From Bacteroidales bacterium UBA5762 (GTDB lineage Bacteria > Bacteroidota > Bacteroidia > Bacteroidales > TTA-H9): a stretch of DNA of 44,684 nt. The number at the start of each line of letters is the position of its first letter. The stretch's first letter is position 1. Below the pieces are notes generated by a model. It was not told the origin of the DNA and made no database searches. It saw nothing but the letters and a program-made list of their open reading frames with translations. Below are positions 1 through 8,636 of this stretch, piece by piece. The stretch is taken from positions 7,838 to 52,521 of the forward strand of contig DIEY01000051.1 of assembly GCA_002418865.1 (NCBI GenBank), read 5' to 3'. The translations under genes were made by a program, and so were the position numbers.

Positions 1-1242
1 GAAATCAAGTTTTAATTCAACCGTTTTGGGGCAGCACAAAAAGTATTTTCCTTCCGATTGTAAAGGTAGATATCTATAAGGTGAAGAAATCATAGATGTT
101 AATTCCTCGACTTTCCCTTGTTTGGATTTTATTAAAATAGGTCCAGCTCCTTGATCGTATATCTTGGTTGAAACTTCACCCATTCCCACAAACCAAATTC
201 CATCGCCTTGTTTTAAACCCAGATCTTTCTCAACCTTCATTCTGGAAAATTTCAACTGTGTTTGATCAAATGGAATGTCGGAAAAATATACTCTGAAAAG
301 ACGACGATCGACCAAATAACTGCACAATAAGGATAAAATAGGATCGAAATGCTCCGTCCATACTTTAATAGAAGAAAATACATCAAAATCATCAATACGA
401 GCAAATGACCGCAGCAAAGTGGCATCACGCTGAAAATCAATGTAACTAAAATCGTGTTGAAGAAATCGTAAGAAATGAGGAGTGGCAAAAAGTTTTTCGC
501 CTTGAGCGGCTAAAAACTTTGCTCTTTCCAAAATCTTAATGAGTAAAGTTTCGGCAGCCACAACTGTTTTATGAAAATAAACCTGCCAATACATGATTCG
601 CCTGGCTAAAAGAAAATGTTCGAGCGACAATCGACCTTTCTCTTCTATGACTAAATTATCCTCCACCACATTCAGCATTTTGATGATACGCTCCGAACCA
701 ATTTGTCCTTCCGAAACTCCAGTATAAAAACTATCTCTACGTAAATAATCGAGCCGGTCCATGTCGAGCTGCCCCGACAAAAGTTGATGAAAAAACTTTC
801 TTTCATACTCGTTGCGAAACATCGAAATAGCAAGCATCAATGCATTGTCGAATTCTTTGTTCAACTCATGTAAGAACAAACCTGTAAGCTCTTCATGTGT
901 AATATTTTTCACAATTGTACTTTCCAAGGAGTGTGAAAAAGGACCATGACCCAAATCGTGTAATAAAATGGCCATGGTAACTGCCTGACTTTCGGTTTCG
1001 CTAATTTCTACTCCCCGCTCATGTAAAACCTGAAGAGCTTCTTTCATTAGATACATGGCTCCCAAAGAATGATGAAAACGTGTATGCAAGGCCCCAGGAT
1101 AAACCAGATGCGTGAGTCCTAATTGTTTTATCCTTCTTAAACGTTGAAAATACGAGTGCTCGATCAAATTAAAACACAGCTCATCTGGAATGGAAATAAA
1201 CCCATAAACCGGATCATTAATAATCCTAACCTTGCTTGCCAA
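1..1242 (-). CDS. HD-domain phosphohydrolase (dGTPase-like), 3' end outside the window
   Basis: The reading frame is open for 414 codons and runs off the left edge, so the C-terminus is missing. The N-terminal third has the HD superfamily pattern: TRFHHS near residue 57, then LLHDLGHGPFSH with the HD pair at about residues 95-96. Proteins of this family are metal-dependent phosphohydrolases, often acting on nucleotides; the substrate cannot be read from the sequence. The start is taken as TTG at 1242, because the frame is closed by a stop a few codons upstream and an exact TAAGTTTG minus-7 box lies just upstream at 1264-1271. It is divergent from the OmpA-family gene. The family is clear; the dNTP triphosphohydrolase reading is an inference. 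Confidence 0.85.
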   Translation of the reverse strand, partial: MASKVRIINDPVYGFISIPDELCFNLIEHSYFQRLRRIKQLGLTHLVYPGALHTRFHHSLGAMYLMKEALQVLHERGVEISETESQAVTMAILLHDLGHGPFSHSLESTIVKNITHEELTGLFLHELNKEFDNALMLAISMFRNEYERKFFHQLLSGQLDMDRLDYLRRDSFYTGVSEGQIGSERIIKMLNVVEDNLVIEEKGRLSLEHFLLARRIMYWQVYFHKTVVAAETLLIKILERAKFLAAQGEKLFATPHFLRFLQHDFSYIDFQRDATLLRSFARIDDFDVFSSIKVWTEHFDPILSLLCSYLVDRRLFRVYFSDIPFDQTQLKFSRMKVEKDLGLKQGDGIWFVGMGEVSTKIYDQGAGPILIKSKQGKVEELTSMISSPYRYLPLQSEGKYFLCCPKTVELKLDF

Positions 1243-1263
1243 TTTTATTTGTTTTTATTCATG

Positions 1264-1271
1264 CAAACTTA
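1264..1271 (-). promoter_or_regulatory. minus-7 promoter box for the HD phosphohydrolase gene
   Basis: The minus strand reads TAAGTTTG, an exact match to the Bacteroidota minus-7 consensus TAnnTTTG. It lies 21 bases ahead of the TTG start and supports that start. No TTG element is seen at the right distance upstream. Confidence 0.4.
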
Positions 1272-1376
1272 ATCAATCCTTCTGGTTGTGCATTATCACC
1301 CCACTGCAAATGATTTAAAATCGAAAATTCATTCCTTTTGAGATATTTAAAAAATTGAATAGAAACTTTTTCTTGC

Positions 1377-1415
1377 TCAATTTTGCACAATATAGGATTT
1401 GCCGTGCAAAATTGA
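1377..1415. promoter_or_regulatory. perfect 12-bp inverted repeat, candidate operator
   Basis: TCAATTTTGCAC at 1377-1388 and GTGCAAAATTGA at 1404-1415 are exact reverse complements separated by 15 bases. The repeat lies in the divergent region between the HD gene and the OmpA-family gene, just upstream of the promoter proposed for the latter. No T-run follows it, so it does not look like an intrinsic terminator. A regulator binding site is the simplest reading. Confidence 0.5.
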
Positions 1416-1428
1416 CATTAAAATTCCT

Positions 1429-1455
1429 TTTGAATAGACAATTTATGTATGTTTG
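1429..1455 (+). promoter_or_regulatory. promoter of the OmpA-family lipoprotein gene
   Basis: TTTG at 1429-1432 and TATGTTTG at 1448-1455 match the Bacteroidota minus-33/minus-7 pattern, with a rather short 15-base spacer. Transcription would begin near 1462. This places a possible TTG start at 1453 inside the promoter and favours the ATG at 1489. Confidence 0.4.
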
Positions 1456-1488
1456 GCGTTATTAAAAATCAAACAAAAATCAGATGAA

Positions 1489-2454
1489 ATGAAAAGTGCA
1501 TTCAAAATTTTAGTTTTTGCTTCTGTAGTTTTATTGATGAGTTCTTGCGTTTCACAGAAAAAATTTACCGAAACCGAACAAAAAAGACTTCAATGCGAAG
1601 AAGAACTGACTGCGATAAAAGGGGAAAACCATGACCTGAATGCAGATAATACTGAATTAAAATCCCGACTCGAGAAACTCAACAAAGATTTTCAGCGGTT
1701 AATTTCTGACACTATACGATTGGGACAAGACCTGAGGGATCTTCAGACCGATTATAATAAATTAAACCTATCATACACAGAGTTGCTCGAACTTGCTGGT
1801 AAATCGGAAGCTGGCAGTAAAGCCGAAATCCAGAAAATAATGGCTGAATTACAATCATCCCAAGAAAAACTAATTCGTAAACAGGATTCATTACGAGTTT
1901 TAGAAGAGGAATTGGAATCTAAACAACAAAAAATGATGGAACTCCAGAGGATTTTATCCCAAAAAGATTCTACCGTCAATGCGCTGCAACGAAAAGTTTC
2001 CCAAGCTTTATTGGGTTTCGAGGGTAAAGGTTTAAGCATTGAAATTCGTAATGGAAAAGTTTATGTCTCTTTGGAAGAAAGTTTACTTTTTAGAAGTGGT
2101 TCGTGGGAAGTGAACGAAAGGGGAATATCAGCCCTTCAAAAGCTATCCGAAGTATTAGCAGCTAATCCCGATATCAATGTTTTGATAGAAGGCCATACGG
2201 ATAATGTACCCTATCGAGGAAGTGGTCAGGTAAAGGATAACTGGGACTTAAGCGTAATGAGGGCGACTGCCATTGTTAAAATAATAACCCGGAATTCGGG
2301 TGTTCATCCCAGCAGGCTCACTGCAGCCGGAAGAAGTGAATATGCCCCAATTGCAACCAATAGCTCTAGCGAAGGCAGAGCAAAAAACCGTCGAACCGAG
2401 ATTATACTCACTCCAAAACTCGATGAGCTTTTCCAAATAATAGAAACTCACTGA
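1489..2454 (+). CDS. OmpA-family outer-membrane lipoprotein with coiled coil
   Basis: The product is a 321-residue predicted lipoprotein. A short charged N-terminus and a hydrophobic stretch end in the lipobox LMSSC, giving Cys20 as the acylated residue. A long, charged, coiled-coil-like region follows (about residues 25-175). The last 120 residues form an OmpA/MotB-type peptidoglycan-binding domain, with the family motif GHTDNVPYRG and the late motif GRAKNRRTEI. It would anchor the outer membrane to peptidoglycan from the periplasmic side. The ATG at 1489 is chosen because it begins the signal peptide and lies downstream of the likely promoter. It stands alone, between divergent and convergent neighbours. 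The domain call is firm; the particular role is unknown. Confidence 0.9.
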   Translation: MKSAFKILVFASVVLLMSSCVSQKKFTETEQKRLQCEEELTAIKGENHDLNADNTELKSRLEKLNKDFQRLISDTIRLGQDLRDLQTDYNKLNLSYTELLELAGKSEAGSKAEIQKIMAELQSSQEKLIRKQDSLRVLEEELESKQQKMMELQRILSQKDSTVNALQRKVSQALLGFEGKGLSIEIRNGKVYVSLEESLLFRSGSWEVNERGISALQKLSEVLAANPDINVLIEGHTDNVPYRGSGQVKDNWDLSVMRATAIVKIITRNSGVHPSRLTAAGRSEYAPIATNSSSEGRAKNRRTEIILTPKLDELFQIIETH

Positions 2455-2600
2455 TTTGCTCCTTGGGAATAATCACAACTCAAAAACATAAGGAGAAAAT
2501 CAGTTATGCGATTTCTTTATCCTTTGTTTTTTGGCCTCCCATGTAAACTTTATGAACTCTAAACTTTCTACTCAACAACCCAGCCACCATTCTCCATCCA

Positions 2601-3533
2601 TTAATAAAGTCTTGAGCGTTTTATCAAATATGGAAGTAAAATCTGATTGAAACCTTCGTGTATATCCGCTTCTATCATGTCGATATGATATTGAGCGCAG
2701 CGAAACTTCAATTCATCCAAAAAATTTTTCATCGATAAAATATATCGTTCCTTCAATTCATAAGGATTCATCTTGATTTCTTTACCCGTCTCGATGTCGA
2801 CGAATAAATAGGGTCGATTTTCGAATTCGAAATTTATCTCTAATTGTCTATCTATAGTATGAAATAGTATGACCTCATGTTTATTATGTCGAAGATGTTG
2901 CAGGGCGTGGAATAGAGGTTCAGGGTCGTTGGCTTTATCAAACATATCGCTGAAAATTATAACCAATGATCTTTTATGAACCGATTCGGCTATAGAATGA
3001 AGAGAATCAGCAACTGAACTACTGTGAGGCCGAGGGGGAGGTTGTGATTGTGCTAATTTTTCGAGCTCAGAAAAAAGATATTGGATATGAACATTAGTAG
3101 AACGAGCCTGAAAGGTTTCGGTTATATCTTGATTGAAAACAGATAAGCCAACTGCATCTCTTTGTTGTTTGAACAAAAGCATAAGAGCTGCAGCAGCATA
3201 TATCGAAAAAAGAAGTTTAGTAAGATGATCGGCATCTGGATTTTGTATCAGAGGGTAATACATTGAGGCCGAGGTATCTATCACCAGCTGGCAGCGAAGA
3301 TTCGTTTCTTCCTCAAAACGCTTGACAAACAGCTTGTCAGTCCGAGCATAAAGTTTCCAATCGATATTTCGAATAGGTTCACCTGTATTATACTGACGAT
3401 GTTCGGCAAATTCAACTGAGAAACCATGATAAGGGCTTTTGTGAAGTCCTGTGATAAAACCTTCTACAACTTCGCGTGCAAAAAACTCTAACCCAGTTAT
3501 TGGTTGAATTCGTAATGGATCGATAAGGGGCAT
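2601..3533 (-). CDS. DUF58-domain protein (VWA-like)
   Basis: The 310-residue protein has the DUF58 signature RNIDWKLYARTDKLFVKRFE around residues 57-76. A von Willebrand A-like fold follows, with a degenerate metal site (VIDTSASMYY) and a later IIFSDMFD strand. The family is usually encoded beside a MoxR-type AAA ATPase and VWA/BatA-like membrane proteins, and is thought to act in assembly or stress functions. Here no MoxR neighbour is present: the gene follows trxA with a 71-base gap on the same strand. No signal peptide or membrane segment is visible, so it is probably cytoplasmic. The function is not known. Confidence 0.88.
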   Translation of the reverse strand: MPLIDPLRIQPITGLEFFAREVVEGFITGLHKSPYHGFSVEFAEHRQYNTGEPIRNIDWKLYARTDKLFVKRFEEETNLRCQLVIDTSASMYYPLIQNPDADHLTKLLFSIYAAAALMLLFKQQRDAVGLSVFNQDITETFQARSTNVHIQYLFSELEKLAQSQPPPRPHSSSVADSLHSIAESVHKRSLVIIFSDMFDKANDPEPLFHALQHLRHNKHEVILFHTIDRQLEINFEFENRPYLFVDIETGKEIKMNPYELKERYILSMKNFLDELKFRCAQYHIDMIEADIHEGFNQILLPYLIKRSRLY

Positions 3534-3604
3534 CTCATCTTAAATTGGGCAAATGATGTCGATAACTTCTTTCCGTTTCCTTTTTACCATCATATCCTGA
3601 GATA

Positions 3605-3922
3605 TTACAAAAGTTTCTCAATTTTTGAAATCAAGACCGATTTAGGGACGGCTCCTACCTGTTTATCGACCACTTCACCATTTTTGAAAAATAGAATAGT
3701 AGGTATATTTCTGACTTTTAGTCGAATAGTTGTCTGAGGATTGCTATCCACATCGAGTTTGCCTACCACAACTTTTCCCGAATATTCCTGAGCAAGGTCT
3801 TCGATAATAGGCGTGAGCGAACGACAAGGTCCACACCATTCTGCCCATAAGTCAACTACAACGGGTTTATCTGATTTTAAGACAACTTCGTCAAAATTCT
3901 GATCGGTAAGAATTTGAGCCAT
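3605..3922 (-). CDS. trxA: thioredoxin
   Basis: This is a 105-residue classical thioredoxin. The active site WCGPC gives Cys30 and Cys33, the buried aspartate lies in VVVDLWAEW, and the cis-proline loop reads RNIPTILFF. It reduces disulfides of cytoplasmic proteins such as ribonucleotide reductase, using electrons from thioredoxin reductase, which is not in the window. The length is normal and there is no signal peptide. It lies 53 bases after dnaE on the same strand and has its own TAATTTTG minus-7 box in the gap, so it may be expressed both with dnaE and independently. Confidence 0.97.
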   Translation of the reverse strand: MAQILTDQNFDEVVLKSDKPVVVDLWAEWCGPCRSLTPIIEDLAQEYSGKVVVGKLDVDSNPQTTIRLKVRNIPTILFFKNGEVVDKQVGAVPKSVLISKIEKLL

Positions 3923-3948
3923 AATTAAAAATTTTTATTGTGTGCTGT

Positions 3949-3956
3949 CAAAATTA
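3949..3956 (-). promoter_or_regulatory. minus-7 promoter box for trxA
   Basis: TAATTTTG on the minus strand is an exact TAnnTTTG match, 26 bases ahead of the trxA start in the dnaE-trxA gap. No minus-33 element is clear. Confidence 0.4.
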
Positions 3957-3975
3957 ATTCATTCTGTATAAAAAT

Positions 3976-6900
3976 TCAGACCAACGTCTTTTTCTTGATA
4001 AAATTAATGCTTAATCCGTCAATCTTCTTCAATGCCCTTGCAAAACCCGAAACATTCACCAAAAGATCATCTCTTTTGAAGTTCAATGTCAAATGATCGT
4101 TAGGATCGAATACGGTAAAAATTATCGAAATATCACCCGGATTTTCTTTGATTATTTCATCGAGTTGAGTAATTAAATGATCATTCATTTCGGGTAAGGG
4201 TATAAAAACTTGAGTTTTTTCCACCCATTTATCCAAAACATCTGATAATAAACTTATATGGTTTATTGCCAACTCATAGGAAGAATTATTATAATGCTGG
4301 CGTACGGCGGCTTTAATAATTATATTGTTCCCGGGGATTAACAAGTGCTTATATTTATAATATTGTTCCGAAAATAGAGTCAGAGGAAAGGACTCGTCGA
4401 AATCTTCTAAAACTATAGTAGAAAATATTTTATTGTTTCTTGCAATTTTTTCTTTGGCTTCAGAAACCATGGCAGCGAAAATGATTTCCTTATTAGATAA
4501 AGTTTCGAGCTTATCTTTAAAATCCTTTATGGAATGGGTACAAAAATTCTCGATTTCCAATCGGAATAAATCAAGAGGATGGCCTGAAATATAGAAACCC
4601 GTAACTTCTTTTTCATAACGGAGCTGGGTTAGTTTATCCCATGGATCGCAAGAAGGTGGAATGATTTTAGGAAGAGCAAATTCTTCCGATTCTCCAAATA
4701 AGCTCATTTGGCTCGATTGTTTTTTTGATTGAAACACAGAGGCATGGCGCAATAACTTCTCAATAAATGTGGGTTCATCCTCACGACCTTTATAAAAAAA
4801 TTGAGCCCGATGAACATTTGGGAACCCATCGAGAGCACCGGCCATTACCAACGATTCGAGAGCCCTTTTATTAATGGTTTTCAAATTGAGTCGGGAAATG
4901 AAATCCTCGAGCGAAGTATATAAGCCATTGTTCTCTCTTTCTGCAATAAGAGATTCGGCTGCATTATCCCCTACGTTTTTGATGGCCGTTAATCCAAAAC
5001 GAATCTCATTCTTTTTGTTCGCAAAAAAGTTTTTCTGGCTTTCGTTTACATCGGGGCCCAGAACATTTATTCCCATTCTCTGGCATTCATCAATGTAGTA
5101 CGTAATTTTTTTTATATCATTAAGGTTATGAGTTAAAACGGCGGCCATATATTCGGCTAAATAATTTGCCTTCAGATAAGCAGTTTGATAAGCCAAAATA
5201 GAATAAGCGGCAGAATGTGAGCGGTTGAACCCATATTGAGCAAACCTAAGCATGGTTTCGAACACTTCGTAAGCTTTTTCTTTAGAAACGCCCTTTTCTA
5301 TGGCTCCTTTAACAAATATTTCTTTTTGTTGCTGCATTTCTTCCGATTTCTTTTTCCCCATGGCTCGCCGAAGAATGTCGGCACTACCCAAGGTAAACCC
5401 CCCCATTCTTTGGGCAACCTGCATAATCTGTTCTTGATAGATCATGATTCCCTGAGTATTTTCTAAAATATCACGAAGCATTTCATGGGGATAAGTAACC
5501 TCTTCTCTACCCTTCTTGCGATTGATATACATTGGGATATATTGCATGGGGCCAGGCCTATATAAAGCATTCATGGCAATTAAATCTTCTATATGCTCTG
5601 GTTTTAGCTCCCGCAAATACATACGCATGCCTTCCGATTCGAATTGAAATGTGCCTATAGTATCTCCCCTTTGGAAAAGTTGAAAAGTTGCCGGATCATC
5701 GAGCGGTATGTGCTCAATATCGATGGTAAGTCCTCTGTTGAGTTTTATGTTGTCTAAGGCTTCCCGGATAATGCTTAAGGTTTTCAATCCCAAAAAATCC
5801 ATCTTCAACATTCCCACTTTTTCCATCGTTGTGCCCTCAAATTGTGTAACCAAAAGTTTACTATCTTTTTGGGTGGCCAAGGGAATATATTTCTTCAGGT
5901 CATCGGGGCCAATAATGACACCACAAGCATGGGTGCCTGTCTGTCTAACCGATCCTTCTAAAATTTTTGCATATTGAATAACCTTACGAATTTTTTCATC
6001 AGGGCCGTTAGCGGCTTGAGCAAGCTCAGGAACTTCATCTATGGCTTCTTGCAATTTAATTCCTAATCTATCGGGTACTAATTTGGCCAGTCTATCAGCT
6101 TCGTGCAGTGGTACTCCCATCACTCTCGCAACATCACGAATAGCCGATTTTGCTGCCATGCTCCCAAATGTAATAATCTGGGCTACATGATCTTCTCCAT
6201 ATTTTTCAACCACATAATTAAGAACTTTTTGCCGACCATCATCGTCAAAATCTATATCGATATCCGGCATGGATATTCTTTCGGGATTAAGAAAACGTTC
6301 AAAAAGTAAATTATACCGAATAGGATCGATGCTAGTTATTCCAATGGCATAAGCCACAGCAGAACCAGTAGCCGACCCACGTCCTGGCCCAACAATTACA
6401 TCCAGTCGCCTAGCAGCATTCACAAAATCTTGTACAATAAGAAAATAACCCGAAAACCCCATGTTTTTAATCACATCCAGTTCGAAATCGAGCCTATGCC
6501 TTATTTCATCCATAATCTCAGGATACTTTTCTTGGGCTCCTTGGTATGTCAAATAGCTCAAATATTCATTCTCATCACTAAAACCTTCAGGAATAGGAAA
6601 ACGAGGAAGCAAAATATCTCGCTTCAGGGGGTATTGTTCCACTTTTTCGGCCAATTTTACAGTGTTCTCTAAGGCCTCAGGAAAATCAGCAAAAAGCTCG
6701 GCCATCTCCTCTGCACTCCTTAAATATTCATTTCCTGTATAAATAAGACTGGAGTCAGTTTCTAAATTCCTTGGGTCGGTATTGAGCTTGATAAGAATTT
6801 TATGAGCTTCGAAATCAGTCTTTTCTATAAAATGAACATCGTTAGTTGCAATTAGAGGAACATTGCATCTCTTAGAAAGAATGGCCAAAGCCGAGTTTAC

Positions 6901-7440
6901 GGTCTCCTGCTCGGGTATGCCATGTCGCATCAATTCAAGATAAAAATCTTCCCCAAAAATCTCCTTATATTCCCAAACAACTTTTTCGGCTTGATCAATC
7001 CCTTGGTTAAGTATCATTTTAGCCACTTCTCCACCCAAACAGGCCGATGAAGCAATTATCCCTTCGTGGTATTGTTTTAGTAATTCTTTATCTATCCTTG
7101 GAACGTAATATATGCCTTCTTTGAACGAGAGCGTACTTAAAATGCAAATATTACGATATCCTGTTAAATTCTTTGCTAACAAAATTAAGTGATAACCTCT
7201 ATTGTCCCTTTCTGTTCGCCCTTTCATGGCAATGTAAAATTCTGCTCCAAGAATGGGTTTTATCCCTTCTTTCAACGCAGTTTCATGCATCTCAAAAGCC
7301 CCGTATAAATTCCCATGATCTGTTAGAGCGATAGCCGGCATTCCCATAAGTTTCGCCTTATGCACAAGATCTGAAATCTTTGCTGCTCCATCTAAAAGTG
7401 AATAATGGGAATGTACGTGCAAGTGTACAAACTCACTCAT
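3976..7440 (-). CDS. dnaE: DNA polymerase III subunit alpha
   Basis: This 1154-residue protein is the replicative polymerase subunit of the DnaE type. An N-terminal PHP domain begins HLHVHSHYSLLDGAAK. The C-family catalytic core has GPGRGSATGSAVAYAIG and the metal-binding acids in PDIDIDF (Asp393 and Asp395), with a further acid in KMDFLGLKTL. A helix-hairpin-helix region (ESLVMAGALDGF) and an OB-fold C-terminal region follow. It extends DNA at the fork with the clamp and clamp loader. No proofreading exonuclease insertion of the PolC type and no intein are seen. The length is normal for DnaE. An exact minus-7 box lies 45 bases upstream. Confidence 0.97.
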   Translation of the reverse strand: MSEFVHLHVHSHYSLLDGAAKISDLVHKAKLMGMPAIALTDHGNLYGAFEMHETALKEGIKPILGAEFYIAMKGRTERDNRGYHLILLAKNLTGYRNICILSTLSFKEGIYYVPRIDKELLKQYHEGIIASSACLGGEVAKMILNQGIDQAEKVVWEYKEIFGEDFYLELMRHGIPEQETVNSALAILSKRCNVPLIATNDVHFIEKTDFEAHKILIKLNTDPRNLETDSSLIYTGNEYLRSAEEMAELFADFPEALENTVKLAEKVEQYPLKRDILLPRFPIPEGFSDENEYLSYLTYQGAQEKYPEIMDEIRHRLDFELDVIKNMGFSGYFLIVQDFVNAARRLDVIVGPGRGSATGSAVAYAIGITSIDPIRYNLLFERFLNPERISMPDIDIDFDDDGRQKVLNYVVEKYGEDHVAQIITFGSMAAKSAIRDVARVMGVPLHEADRLAKLVPDRLGIKLQEAIDEVPELAQAANGPDEKIRKVIQYAKILEGSVRQTGTHACGVIIGPDDLKKYIPLATQKDSKLLVTQFEGTTMEKVGMLKMDFLGLKTLSIIREALDNIKLNRGLTIDIEHIPLDDPATFQLFQRGDTIGTFQFESEGMRMYLRELKPEHIEDLIAMNALYRPGPMQYIPMYINRKKGREEVTYPHEMLRDILENTQGIMIYQEQIMQVAQRMGGFTLGSADILRRAMGKKKSEEMQQQKEIFVKGAIEKGVSKEKAYEVFETMLRFAQYGFNRSHSAAYSILAYQTAYLKANYLAEYMAAVLTHNLNDIKKITYYIDECQRMGINVLGPDVNESQKNFFANKKNEIRFGLTAIKNVGDNAAESLIAERENNGLYTSLEDFISRLNLKTINKRALESLVMAGALDGFPNVHRAQFFYKGREDEPTFIEKLLRHASVFQSKKQSSQMSLFGESEEFALPKIIPPSCDPWDKLTQLRYEKEVTGFYISGHPLDLFRLEIENFCTHSIKDFKDKLETLSNKEIIFAAMVSEAKEKIARNNKIFSTIVLEDFDESFPLTLFSEQYYKYKHLLIPGNNIIIKAAVRQHYNNSSYELAINHISLLSDVLDKWVEKTQVFIPLPEMNDHLITQLDEIIKENPGDISIIFTVFDPNDHLTLNFKRDDLLVNVSGFARALKKIDGLSINFIKKKTLV

Positions 7441-7793
7441 TCTAAATATTCTATTTAATTTTTTATAAATTCAATTGTAGCCCTCAAAATTAACCAATCC
7501 CTTCCATTCCCCGAGGCTTTATTTTAAAAATTCTTCCCAATAAGTCCGCTATATTCTATGATTAAGCTGTCGAAATATAAAAGAAGTCTGGCTTCATGGC
7601 ATTCACCTTCTCATAATTCATGCGTATAGCCTATCACCAATTTCATTGATCATGAATCGATAACCAAGACTTCACTAAAAAATATTTGAATAGATAACGC
7701 TATAGCCACTGTCTAGAGGCTCTAACTTCCTCTCTGTATTTAAAAAATACAGCTGAAAGCTTCTTACAGGCAAAGATGTGGATTGAAAACCCC
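7441..7793. other. 353-base gene-free region between dnaE and the ArsR-family gene
   Basis: Apart from the dnaE promoter box near its left end, I see no gene or RNA here. A short hairpin (CTGTATTT / AAATACAG, 7734-7752) lies downstream of the ArsR-family gene but is not followed by a T-run on that strand. Confidence 0.5.
7485..7492 (-). promoter_or_regulatory. minus-7 promoter box for dnaE
   Basis: TAATTTTG on the minus strand is an exact TAnnTTTG match. It predicts a leader of roughly 40 bases before the dnaE ATG. No clear TTG lies at the minus-33 distance. Confidence 0.45.
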
Positions 7794-8096
7794 TTAATCT
7801 GTATCGCAACGGTCGAGGCAATCGACTATTTGCATCAAGGCATCATTTTTCAGGGAATAATAAATTTTTTTCCCATCCCTCTTCGAAACCAAAATTCCTT
7901 TGTTTTTTAAAATATTCAGGTGATGAGAAGCAGCAGCTTGTTCAATCCCTAATCTTTCATAAATTTCAGTTACACTCATTTTTGGGTTGGATGTCAACAT
8001 ATCTATGATAGCTATGCGCATGGGATGAGCTAATGCACGTAGCCTCCCCGCAGCCATTTCGAGCCGCACAACATCTAATTTTTTCTGTTTCGACAT
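7794..8096 (-). CDS. ArsR-family winged-helix transcriptional regulator
   Basis: A 100-residue protein with the ArsR/SmtB winged-helix layout: LRALAHPMRIAIIDML at the start of the domain, the recognition helix QAAASHHLNILKNKG, and a wing reading SKRDGKKIYYSL. The classical ArsR metal motif ELCVCDL is absent. Two cysteines, Cys93 and Cys97, sit in the final helix (VDCLDRCD) and could bind metal or sense thiol or sulfur oxidation; that is inference. No target gene is adjacent apart from itself. The promoter overlaps a strong inverted repeat, which suggests autoregulation. The family assignment is firm; the signal it senses is unknown. Confidence 0.92.
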   Translation of the reverse strand: MSKQKKLDVVRLEMAAGRLRALAHPMRIAIIDMLTSNPKMSVTEIYERLGIEQAAASHHLNILKNKGILVSKRDGKKIYYSLKNDALMQIVDCLDRCDTD

Positions 8097-8119
8097 TTCT
8101 TCACAACTTTAAATTTTTG

Positions 8120-8149
8120 CAAAGATAATCATTGCATATTTAAAACAAA
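8120..8149 (-). promoter_or_regulatory. promoter of the ArsR-family gene
   Basis: On the minus strand, TTTG (8146-8149) and TATCTTTG (8120-8127) match the Bacteroidota minus-33 and minus-7 elements with an 18-base spacer. This is one of the best promoter matches in the window. Confidence 0.6.
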
Positions 8150-8169
8150 TAGATATTTAGATATGCAAT
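8131..8169. promoter_or_regulatory. inverted repeat over the arsR-type promoter, probable operator
   Basis: ATTGCATATTTAAA (8131-8144) and TTTAGATATGCAAT (8156-8169) are reverse complements at 13 of 14 positions, with an 11-base spacer. The repeat covers the minus-33 element and part of the spacer of the promoter that drives the ArsR-family gene. ArsR proteins are dimers that bind such imperfect palindromes, so autorepression is a reasonable inference. Confidence 0.6.
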
Positions 8170-8586
8170 TTTCACTTCACCTAAAAACTTCAACTAAGGA
8201 TTCGAAAAATCTATTTTTCTTCTGAAGTTTCCCATTTCATTCAGAGTTGACCCACAGCAAACAGGCAAAAAAATACGAAATCAGTTATATCTCAACTTTT
8301 GATTGAAAGATTAATGTACAACATGAAAGTTTATAAACTCTATTGCCCATTTTCCCTTATAATCTTAATGGATAAGTTATGAGATCTCAAACTGCATCGG
8401 CATTTATTGTCATTCTAAGGGGACGATGATTCGCATAAATTTACAGAATGTTGATCTGAATCGATATACTAAAGGCTTATCTACTTTTATTATTGAGAAT
8501 CTACAATTCTACATAGAAAAAATGAACTCGAGCATTTTGGAATTTAGAAAGATAAAGCGACGAATGGACATTCCAAAAATTGCCCT
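8170..8586. other. gene-free region upstream of asnS
   Basis: No convincing gene or RNA is seen. A 61-codon reading frame begins at 8426 behind an AAGGGGA stretch, but it runs across the asnS promoter and has no recognisable product. Confidence 0.4.
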
Positions 8587-8594
8587 TAATTTTG
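8587..8594 (+). promoter_or_regulatory. minus-7 promoter box for asnS
   Basis: TAATTTTG is an exact TAnnTTTG match. It predicts a start of transcription near 8601 and a leader of about 35 bases before the asnS ATG. Confidence 0.45.
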
Positions 8595-8636
8595 CGGGCT
8601 TAATTGCTTGAAGAAATAAAAACTTTGTTTTAGCGT

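Noticed and set aside
7734..7752. CTGTATTT/AAATACAG hairpin as a terminator for the ArsR-family gene
   Set aside because: The stem is AT-rich, the loop has only three bases, and no T-run follows on the relevant strand.
8426..8611. 61-codon open frame with an AAGGGGA stretch ahead of its ATG
   Set aside because: It overlaps the asnS promoter box, has no recognisable family, and Shine-Dalgarno-like sequences carry little weight in Bacteroidota.
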